64,000 bases of DNA from Nipponacmea schrenckii (Eukaryota > Mollusca > Gastropoda > Lottiidae): assembly GCA_030562195.1 (NCBI GenBank), contig CM060202.1, positions 19,330,317 to 19,394,316 on the forward strand, read 5' to 3'. Made by a program: the position numbers and the translations under genes. Under the pieces are notes generated by a model. That model made no database searches. It saw nothing but the letters and a program-made list of their open reading frames with translations, and was not told the origin of the DNA. Shown in pieces: positions 36,559 through 45,931 of the stretch (position 1 is its first letter; every line of letters begins with the position of its first letter).

Positions 36559-39518
36559 TCAACTGCCTTTAACGTTTTTCCTGTGAAATACATCTATTGT
36601 TGTTTCATGACAGGGTCTTAAATCAAAATCACAAAAACCTACAGCAAATTTATCTACACCTTTATAGATATCTAAACCACGTCCTATTTTTATCACCCAG
36701 CCAGTGTCTAACCTACAATGTAAGACAAATTCACACATTATTGTAAGTAGAACTTTAGCATCAAAGTAAGCTTTAATTTAAAGCATGTTAATCAAACATA
36801 AAATCAAAAATATTATTTCCAAAAGACTCTGCACAAAATTTCTTTTAGAAAATGAGATGCAATGAATGGGGTTTTATGTCCTACTCTTCTTCACTTTATG
36901 GGCTACTGAAGACAAGCAAAGCATTGCAGAGTGCAATGAGAGTAATTTTGGCAGCATGCAGCATAAGTCTTGTCTTTAATCTTCGCCAGGAACGATCCCT
37001 GGACCTCCAGGTTAGTGAGGAAGCACCTAAGCCACCGGGGCTCTCTAGTACTTTTAGAGACACAGTTTGAAAAATTATTTCAGCTCAAATGATACATACC
37101 TAATTTCTCTATCATGTAATGTGGTAGAATACTGGATAATTAACTCTATACCATATTGCTGTAAACCATTTTTAACTTGTTCTAGATTCTGTTCTTGTTT
37201 CTGGGAATTCTGTAGAATATTGATCACTATTATAACAGTGAGAATTATATGTTATTATAATAAAGATCACATTGTGTATTGTCTGACAAATGAAAATGCA
37301 CATCTGTAAATGTAAATATAAATATTATTCTAGGACTTTCTATAGTCAAACTTTGCTTTCTAAAGTCAGCTTTGTTTCGAATCAAACCCATCTTCACAAT
37401 GGTCAAACTATTACGATCTTTAGTTTAAACCTTGACACGGTTCTTGTTCAAAGCAAATACAGCCAATTGCAGGGTTTTATCAGTCCATAGATACTCGGTC
37501 ATTATGTTAACAGTCCAGGGCGCTAATCAACTGTACAGTACAATCTAAACAAATATCCTAGAGTAGGATATAAAACATGTAGGTACTAAGTGGGATATTT
37601 GTTTATATTGACTAACCTCATCTCTACTAGTTGTTAATGTTATTTGTTTTACCGGACACTTCAATTTCACAACCAATTCACAAAATCTCAATAGATTATA
37701 CACCTGAAATATATTAACATTTATAATATATAAAAGCAACCACAAATGTTACAGAATCAATAGCCATCTAGATATTGGATAAACAACAGCTTCAAGATAA
37801 CAGCTGTAATGAGCTGCTTCCAGAGTTTCACACTTGAAGGTAATGTAAATGTAAGATTTCATCATTAAAAATATCATTGATAAATATTCAGTGACTAGTT
37901 AATTTGATGTCTTATATTATGTCACAATACCAAAACACAAGATTTTTTTTTTCCCAGAAATAATGTGTCAGAGCTTCTCCAGCCATAGATAATTTGGGCA
38001 AGTTTCTGTTACACCACAATGAATGAAAGGGTTTAAAAATTTTGGGGAAATTTTTTTCCCTTTTTTTCCCGCTATAATAACAGATAATTTGGGCAAGTTT
38101 CTGTTACTGTTACAATGGATGAAGTGTTGAGTTGCTCCTGCTATAATAACAGATAATTTGGGCAAGTTTCTGTTACTGTTACAATGGATGAAGTGTTGAG
38201 TTGCTCCTGCTATACCATTGGATGATGTGTGGAGCTTTCCATGCTGATATAAATGTAACTAACCTGATGTGTGGATCTAATATAAGGATCTTCAATTTCA
38301 ACAGAGGTAACATTATTATCTAAAAATCTTGAGAATAATTTTTCATAACTGTTTCCTTTAGAACCATTATCGATATGAATCTGTTCATGATATTTTCCAT
38401 CTTAAAAGTTAAATATTATTTTAAATTAAAGTATTTTTTCATCCAGAGTAATAAAGTACAAAATATATATATATATATTTCCATACAGATGCAAGAAACC
38501 CTACCCCTGCTGGATGAATTCACAATGCATAATATAGTAGGTATCCTTGTATACCCTTTTGTAGCTCCTTCAACATAGTAAATTTTCACTTGCCTAAAGT
38601 TTTAGAAGATCAACCTGTAATCTAGCTGGTTTTATTAAAATTTTTAAACATCTGTGCTCAAGCAACATTAATACTACAAAAAGAGTATCATCATACCTTC
38701 TTTTTCTTGTTTTACAAATGTTTTAAGCTCTTCAGCCCTTGTCATATATTCTTGAATTTTATCACGAAATCTCTGTTTTTTCAATTCATCTTTTGTACCT
38801 AAAAAATATATCATAAGCCTCATCACGTAATTGTTCCACTCCAAAACCTATTTTAATAAATACATAACATTACTGATAATAACATTTGGGGCTTTTATAT
38901 TACACCTATTTTCACATTCTCAATGGTAAGTATTATAATCATAAGGTACTGGGTATCAAGACCCAACTAAGGGAAATATATATTATCAAGTACTTTCTCA
39001 GAGAAACATACAATAGCTTATCAGTAGTTTACATATATACATGTAAACTCCAATTTTTTAGTAATGAAACATAATCGATAATATGTGCATTAATTTCTTC
39101 AATAGGTAATAGGAGAATAAAACCACATGTGACCTACTCTTGGAAGCAATGGCACTGGAATCAGAATATATACTGCCTTGAGGATTCAAACCCAAAACCG
39201 TGACCCTATATTATCTAACAGGTGACAATCCAACACTACCAGTTACTGTTACATCAATGTTAGTTTACAGTTTGAAGTGCAATGTATGTCTTGAAATTCT
39301 ATACAATTAATTTACTATGCTCTATTCTAGTTTAGATTATTATATCAGAAAAAATCGTCAATAATTCTACCTTTTAGAACCTCTAAGAGCAGCTGTAATC
39401 CTTCTTGATAGCATGTGACAGCTTCATCATGTCTTTTATTACTATCCAACTCTACAGCTCTTTTTAGCAGGCTAATAGCAGAACTTTCTATACCAGCTAG
39501 TTTACTGATGTCACTCAT
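36559..39518 (-). CDS. MITD1: MIT domain-containing protein 1
   Basis: Six coding exons on the minus strand: 39518-39371, 38798-38697, 38400-38264, 37703-37617, 37209-37100 and 36712-36559 (TGA at 36561-36559). All phases close, giving 245 aa (human 249) from [20 protein letters not shown]. Residues 1 to about 85 form the MIT three-helix bundle ([34 protein letters not shown]). From about 85 the MITD1 C-terminal phospholipase-D-like domain follows ([66 protein letters not shown]). MITD1 binds ESCRT-III subunits through its MIT domain and membranes through the C-terminal domain, and stabilises the midbody during abscission. An in-frame N-terminal extension is possible from exons farther upstream (see findings). 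Exon 2's acceptor abuts an inverted copy of ANAPC10. Confidence 0.93.
36845..37050 (-). mobile_element. SINE in reverse orientation in MITD1 intron 5
   Basis: Reading the minus strand, a tRNA-like head ('gagccccggtggcttaggtg', 'ggaggtccagggatcgttcc') is followed by the body and the tail 'gaagagtaggacataaaacc'. Most of the internal region is shortened relative to the copy at 56345-56695. Confidence 0.7.
37980..38215. repeat. 69-bp tandem repeat in MITD1 intron 3
   Basis: Two near-identical 69-bp units starting 'ctataataacagataatttg' (38072 and 38141) and ending 'gaagtgttgagttgctcctg', preceded by a diverged third copy ('agataatttgggcaagtttc' at about 37986). Confidence 0.9.
38802..39006 (-). 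repeat. Inverted partial copy of ANAPC10 intron 1/exon 2 in MITD1 intron 2
   Basis: The reverse complement of this stretch matches 34518-34707: 'cttgataatatatatttccc' (source has 'atgtatttccc'), 'ttagttgggtcttgatacc', 'aatataaaagccccaaatgt', then 'ggttttggagtggaacaatt' + 'acgtgatga', which is the start of ANAPC10 exon 2. After 'acgtgatga' similarity fades through 'cttatgata', and the copy runs into the TTTTTTAG acceptor of MITD1 exon 2. The copied acceptor AATAG/GTTTTGG is retained. Confidence 0.93.
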
Positions 39519-40707
39519 ATCTAATGCAAATAACCAAATAAATCTAAATTTCGCTGAAAAATCAAAATTTTCTCATTTAATTTAAAAAGAGAACAGCACA
39601 GTACCAGTACCATTTAGAATCTCGGAAAAGTCTTCAAGTGAATAGTTACTGTCCTAGAAGATAAACAAATTGTTAGCCCTGAGAACTAAGACGAACAATT
39701 TTTATCAAATGAAAATTGAAACTGTCATCATCTTACTAACTTACTTTATTCCCCAAAAGTCTCTGTAAAGATAATGCCTCACTTCAATAGCTAATAAAAG
39801 TAGTAGATCCAGTATACTTACTAAGAAACCAGCTGTCTGATTGCTACCATCTAGTTTTAAAAATTTATTTTATTTGAATGTTGTTGTTTTCAATGGGCGC
39901 AGACATTTTGTAGCCAGTTTGTGCTTCCAAGTTTAGATGTCTCAACTAGATAGGAACACCTTCGACTTGTCTTACATAGAATTTGTGGTAATGGCGCCCG
40001 CCATTTACAAATTCTAACACGCCCATGAGAATGTGAGTACCGACGTCACCTACCAAAACCACCGACGAACATAATATAAACAATCACAGACTGAGGACTG
40101 TCCTCTTCAAACGCAGACCTCGGCCTTTTGAGCTTAGGAGCGCGCGATGTTCGTCGGTGGTTTTGGTACGTAACGACAACGTCGATACTCGTACTCAATG
40201 GAAATGCGCGCGTATTTTTAGATGGTTCGAAAATGAATAAAAGCAAACTTGATGAAGCTAAAAATATAATAAATAAAGTCTATATATTAATTGTAATGTC
40301 GTGTAATGTTTGGGCTAATTGGCACTAATAGCCTTTCTCAAAAACACTTCAGTACTTTATGACCACATTTGATTCGTACTTCAATTACTTAATCAAAGTT
40401 TAGAAGACTGTGGGTTTTTATTATGTCAATATATTGCCCCCCCCCCCCAAATGGTCTGCTTTGATGGAGTGCCCAAGACACACACTGCCATCAAGAATGA
40501 AATGGGCGTACCTCGATTCCAATGAAAAACATTTGACCAATCAAAAAAAGCGATGACGTAACCTTAATACTTTCTGACCGTTTTTATCCCACGTGACCTC
40601 GGCCACATTCAGTTGCAGAAAAACTTGTAATAGTCAACGGCTGACGTTAACAGATAAAGTTTAGAAGAAATTACCAAGTCTTCCGAACGAATAAAACAAC
40701 CATAAAG
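39519..40707. promoter_or_regulatory. MITD1 / zinc-ribbon gene divergent interval
   Basis: 1.19 kb between opposite annotated starts. It contains possible MITD1 upstream exons (about 39659-39614, 39853-39823 and one near 40072), a perfect 22-bp inverted repeat (40051-40072 / 40147-40168), CpG-containing sequence around 39990-40210 that stands out from the AT-rich surroundings, a run of C at about 40437-40448, and a CACGTGACC box near 40591. This looks like the promoter core for both genes. Confidence 0.45.
40051..40168. repeat. Perfect 22-bp inverted repeat with 74-bp loop
   Basis: Left arm 'taccaaaaccaccgacgaac'+'at' at 40051-40072 and right arm 'atgttcgtcggtggttttgg'+'ta' at 40147-40168 are exact reverse complements. 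It could extrude as a cruciform or fold in RNA as a 22-bp stem. Confidence 0.97.
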
Positions 40708-41581
40708 ATGAACAAAACACACTACAGCAAAGGATTGTTCGACCCATACTCAATGTCAACTGCAACTGAGCGAAATTACAGTTCTAAAATACTACAGAAT
40801 AAGCAGGACGAAACTTCTTCACCGCCGGTGAGCAATGCCAATCATTAATAAAAAAATAAATGGCGACAATAATAATAATATGAGCTTTGAGTTTGAGCAC
40901 TACAGGAGGCCTATTATGCGTAAGGCTTGTCTGTTTACATGATGAGGTAACAAGTTGCAAGGTGCAGTTTACCAAACAGTTACACACTAGGACAGGGGAA
41001 GTGGCATGGGCATAAGTTTGGGTGCTTACAGGTCTAGTGTTTGCTACCGTACTATTTACTCTTGTAGCCTTTATACTATAACTATTTACTAATAATAATT
41101 ATACTCTACAATACTCCCTAATGATTTAGGATATAAGTATAAGTGCTCACTCTGCATAAAGTTTCAGACTCCATGCTCTCACAACTTACAGTAGAAGACT
41201 TTTAAATCTGATGCAAGTGATAGAGCTTAATGATATTGGCCTATATTTATTTGCTCTTTAACTAAAACTTTGCAGTGAACATACTATTCAAAGTTCATCT
41301 CTTTTTTTTAGAAGGAACTAAGCCTGAGATATATAACGAAAAACCGAGTGAATGAGACAAAGCTACAAGTGACATTGAAACCAGAACAGAAAAAGGAATG
41401 TTCCTGTGAAAGAGGCATGAAGAATATCTTGTGTCGTTCCTGTGGAAATGTTTTCTATGGACGAATCCGATATCCATGTTCTGTGCATCCAAATGTGGTT
41501 CATTTGATGGACATATGTAGTTGTCCCAAATGTAGAGCTGGACTTCTGAAGGAGTTCCAAACAACTAAGGGAAAAGCTTAA
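40708..41581 (+). CDS. Small Cys-rich zinc-ribbon-like protein, about 129 aa, function unknown
   Basis: Two exons, 40708-40827 (MNKTHYSKGLFDPYSMSTAT ... ETSSPP, donor GTGAGC) and 41312-41581 (acceptor TTTTTTTAG, phase 0, TAA at 41579), give 129 aa. The first 70 residues are polar and probably disordered. The C-terminal half carries a metal-binding pattern: ECSCERGMKNILCRSCGNVF, then YGRIRYPCSVHPNVVHLMDI, then CSCPKC. The Cys pairs C-x-C, C-x2-C, C-x2-H and C-x-C-x2-C suggest one or two zinc sites. I recall similar small uncharacterised proteins in other invertebrates but cannot name the family with confidence. The start lies in the region shared with MITD1. Confidence 0.75.
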
Positions 41582-44500
41582 AAATACTTTTCATTATCCA
41601 CTTATTCCTTGGTAGTGGGTACTTCAAACTTCCGTCCTTAAAGTGCTTCCTTGTTGTTTTTTTATATTTTATGTCAAATTTCTAGAAGATGCCTAATCTA
41701 TTTAAAACTTTGTTTTCTTGAACAGAATAGTCTTCAGAATCACCAAGACAATGATGTTTCTTTGATAGGTGAATGCTTCTGAAATTTCTTTGGATATATC
41801 ACTCATCACTTACCCCTGTATTTCTATAGTGTGTGCTGTGGTTACTGCAAAATGTCCACTGTAAAATTAAAGTTCATGGCATGAGTAAAACAGAGTGCAT
41901 GAGGTTGAAATTATGACTTACCACCTTTTAACTTTGAATGACACCAATAATTTTGCTGATCTTAGAAACTTAGAGATTTGTCTATATTCAGATAGAACCT
42001 TAGTTAACTTTATTTAGTATTTTACAGTTATCTTTTTTTTATATTTTAATTATAAAACTTGTTAATTTCAACTATAAATAAATGACAAACGAGTTCCAAT
42101 GTATCTTTATGTAGAATTAAACTAGTAGGTTTGTGTCTGCGATAAGTGAAGATGAGGTCCAAATATATTACACCTATTAGTGCCAGCATGTTAAATACTC
42201 AAAGGCATTCTGATTATAATTCTAACCCACTTCTTTATAACTAGATGACTGCTTGTAGGATAGTTGATGATGGTAAATTTGATATTTAGGTAATTTATTT
42301 CCAATTATGGCATTGATAATATAAAATTAGTCCCAAGATACAATTGTCAGAGTAGTATAATCACAAACATATATATGTGACTGAATTACTTCTTACCTAT
42401 TAACCTTATGTTATATGACAAATTACTGTGACCAGTTTTCTTCCTGACCAATTTAGTATTGAATTGAGCCAGCTACCTATATTCTGATAAGATTAACATA
42501 TGATTATATTACAAACAACTTTTGTGCCAACTTAATGTATTGTATAGGTGCTCAATTATATGCCATATTTACCGAAGTGCCAATCATGTCTGGCTTAGTC
42601 AAAGCATTCATATTTTTTTTTATTTCTTTTTGTTATATTTCCAATAAAAATTAGTTTTTGTTTACCATTACAAGTTGTTATTCTGATAAAGGGTCAATCG
42701 TCCCTGTAAATCTATTCCACATGGAAATTAATTTAAAGGTTCACACTCACCAAGTGTACCTTTGTCTCTGGAACAGGAATATTTTACCGAAGCTAATGAG
42801 CAATAGGATGTATCCAGACAAGATACAATGTTTACACAGACCCATGTTTACAGCTCACCAACGAAATTGGAGCCTTTGCATGTTGACGCCTACCCAATCT
42901 TGGTCAAAGTCTCTGATATTGAAGTAGCCATTCCTGTAAATCTTTCGACAGCTGGGCGCACCGTTTCTTCCGCGAATAGGGGTCCAATCTCGAAAACGAT
43001 TCTCTATTTTGCAAGACCGATTAAGAGGCTTGCTGCCGATAATATTTTGTGCTGAAGATTTGCTAGTCTCTTGATTATAATGATTTAAACAATACGCAGT
43101 TTTCCAGGAGGCGCCCTAATCTGAAACCTGCTGACTCTATTCCTAGCCTCTGATAGCTATTTAGACAGATATGGCTGGGGGAAAGTCAAACTTTATCCAA
43201 ATATCTATCTGGAAATAGAGTTGGCAAGTTCCGGACTAGAGGCGCCCGTGCAGACATTTTTTTTATGTATAAATGTCCCTCGATTGAGCGAATTCTTTCT
43301 TGTAATATTATAATACCGGTACTGGTTTGGGATGAAATGTCGCTTTGAATGTGTATATACATTAATTTATTTCAAGCTGTACGAACCAGTAATATTTTGT
43401 TCACAGCTGACTGTCGAAATTTCAGCGTTCAAATTCATGTGTTTTCAGAATTATTCGCGAGTGAAATTTAAAATGACGACTATTCATTTTTTAAAGGCAT
43501 ATTGCAATTTTTGTGCAGGTTCTATTGACTATATATTTAAGACCCAAATCAATGCCCAATTTGTCCCTTAATAACGTGATATTTACAATCATGATATGGT
43601 CATTGCAAATTAAATAATTAAATTCCTTATTCTTAACGGTATATGTATGTGATCAGATGAAGAATTTGAAATATTTTGTGATGTTTAATCCCGAGTTTAA
43701 CTCTGTATTTCTTTACCTATTTTGAAAATACAAAAAAGAAAGATAAAGTATTTACAGTAGTATATGCTACTGTCCTACGACGTTCGTCGGTAAATCAGGT
43801 TCTATCAAAGGTATCAACAAAGTTGTCCAACAAAATATTGGATAAATAAGATTTTGGTTAACTATAAGTTCTTTTATTAGTTAAGATTCGATCGTTTAAG
43901 CTGAATAAAGAAAATGGGAGAAAGGGACAATTCAAAGAAGCGTTTCAAAAGTAGGCTACAGACATAATGAGGACAAATTCCTTGGTTTTAAAAATTTCAG
44001 TTTTGTTCAAAACGGTTTATTTTAACTAACTTAAAAGATATAAACTTAAGATATATGTTATGTAAGTCACTGTAATACTTTAAACTCGCTATTGGTGCGG
44101 ATTAGAATTCCATAAATGAAATAGTTTGGTTACCGTGATAGATGATAGAAAGCTATTCAGTAGCTTTGGTTTTCGTTAAGATGAGACTTGGGCCAGATTC
44201 AATAGGCCTAATGAAAGGGTCTTCAAATAGAATGAATTACATATATCAGAGCGGTTGCTGGACAGACACACTTCTTTCATACAACATTGCTGTGTTATAA
44301 ATACTTTATTATAAAAATTTCACGCGAATCATTCCCGATACTACAAATATCAAGTGGCATAGCTTTAATTATTGTAGGCCTATACAATAAAGCGGTATTT
44401 ATTCAAGGGAATTGTCAGAATTGCCTAGGTTTCTTAAGTGCTTCACTAACAAAATGTAACTGAACTTGTTTGAATCCGAAAGTGTTCCGGTTCGTTTCTA

Positions 44501-44583
44501 AATATATGTATAACGAGTAAGGTTTCTTTGGAATGATTTGTAGTTTGTGAAACGTGCCCACCGTGATTGAGAAAAATTTCCCC
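41582..44583. other. Long intergenic spacer
   Basis: About 3 kb of mostly AT-rich DNA. It holds the 3' UTR of the zinc-ribbon gene (AATAAATAAA near 42075), then a less AT-rich stretch at 42780-43250 ending in an imperfect inverted repeat (43110-43246). No convincing coding exon is seen; the short frames over 42658-43055 have no family resemblance. Confidence 0.5.
43110..43246. repeat. Imperfect inverted repeat, possible small hairpin element
   Basis: Left arm 'ggcgccctaatctgaaacct'... (43110-43143) pairs with right arm ...'aagttccggactagaggcgc'c (43211-43246) with a few mismatches. The inner parts 'actctattcc' and 'ggaaatagagt' also pair. The arms are richer in GC than the surroundings. It resembles a foldback or MITE, but no second copy is present in the window. 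Confidence 0.65.
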
Positions 44584-44593
44584 GTCACGTGAT
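44584..44593. promoter_or_regulatory. CLEAR-like E-box upstream of the CAX gene
   Basis: GTCACGTGAT differs at one base from the TFEB/TFE3 CLEAR consensus GTCACGTGAC. A second E-box-like ATCACATGAT follows at 44602-44611. A possible 5' UTR exon ends at a donor AACACAAG/GTAGTA near 44699, with an acceptor TATTTTAG near 45855 upstream of the CAX ATG. These UTR splice sites are tentative. Confidence 0.4.
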
Positions 44594-45931
44594 CAGTGTT
44601 TATCACATGATTGAATAATGGCAGGGATTTGTTTTGACTGTAGTTTTTAAAGAAACTGCTTGGATTGGTATCATAGACTCAAATCTAATGAACACAAGGT
44701 AGTAATTTTACTCTTTAAAGTTTTCTGTCACAAATGCAGTATTTCTACCAATTGTCAATTCTGCAATTCATGATATTCATGAACTCAGTCAAAAAATTGC
44801 AATTTCAATTGGTTCTTCGAGACTCGTCGGCTTCATGACTGACCGGGCTCGAACTGTAGGCCTAGTCAGGTGATGAAACGTACGACAGGGATCCTAGGCT
44901 AAGATTAAGTTGGGGCAGCTAAATATGCTTCTTTTTGTTTTTGTTCAGAATAATTTACCTGGTTTAACAGTAAGGTTTTTTTATGGAGTCTAGTTTTGCT
45001 AACTTTTTTGCACTAATAGGGTATATTGACATTACAACATGGCACATATGTTATCATAACTATCTGTCTATAAAGTAGGGTAATAAAAAGGCTATAACTT
45101 TGATTAGTGTGTGTGTTTTTGTATGCTAATGATATTGCCAAAGTTCAGTTACCACTCTAATCAAAAGATGTTAAGGTTTTTGTGTGAAGTTCTAAACCTG
45201 CTGACACATATTCTGCATCATGGTTAGTCATATAATAAATCATATTAAAATGTGATTAAAAAGAGATAGCATAATGAGGGAATATTAGGCTGTGACCGAG
45301 TGTAAATACAGAAATTAGTTTTACCCCAGGCCCAGATAGGTTGTGGGAGTAAAACCAATAGTTTAAATTTATTTTATTGTTTATAAAGCTTTATTCTTCA
45401 ATCCATGTAACTTCCCAGAATCATAATCTACCACCTAATAGTTTTCATATTTCCCATAATTGTATGCAATAAAAACCTTGTTAACTGAAATTATAATGAA
45501 ATTATTGAAGGCAACCAGAATTGACTTTCCAATTGATATTAGATGACCACAATTTCTTTAAATGACAAATGATGTCAACTATTCTAACGCCCTTACTGAC
45601 TTTATTACATCCCGTCTATATTGTGATATGGATGGCTGAAATAGAACAATTTATCAACTAATTATTTTATTATTATGTAATATAATCAGTCTAATTAAAA
45701 TTAAACCAAAATCTCATTTGTTTTTTTTTAGCTTTTATTTTTAAAGTAGCGACTTCAGTAGGGTGGAAAAATTTCTCTTATTTTGATTAGACTGGTAATA
45801 TGATACAGATATTTCCTGTATATAGTCAATTAACTAATTAATTTGATTATTTTAGAACCATGGTTTAAAATGATAAGTTGACTATAAGTCATAGATATAA
45901 GACCTAGTGTAAAATATAGAACACAGTAACC

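Noticed and set aside
40046..40246. 66-codon minus-strand frame ending in MFVGGFGR
   Set aside because: As a stand-alone gene it has no support; only its last codons are considered as part of a possible MITD1 upstream exon.
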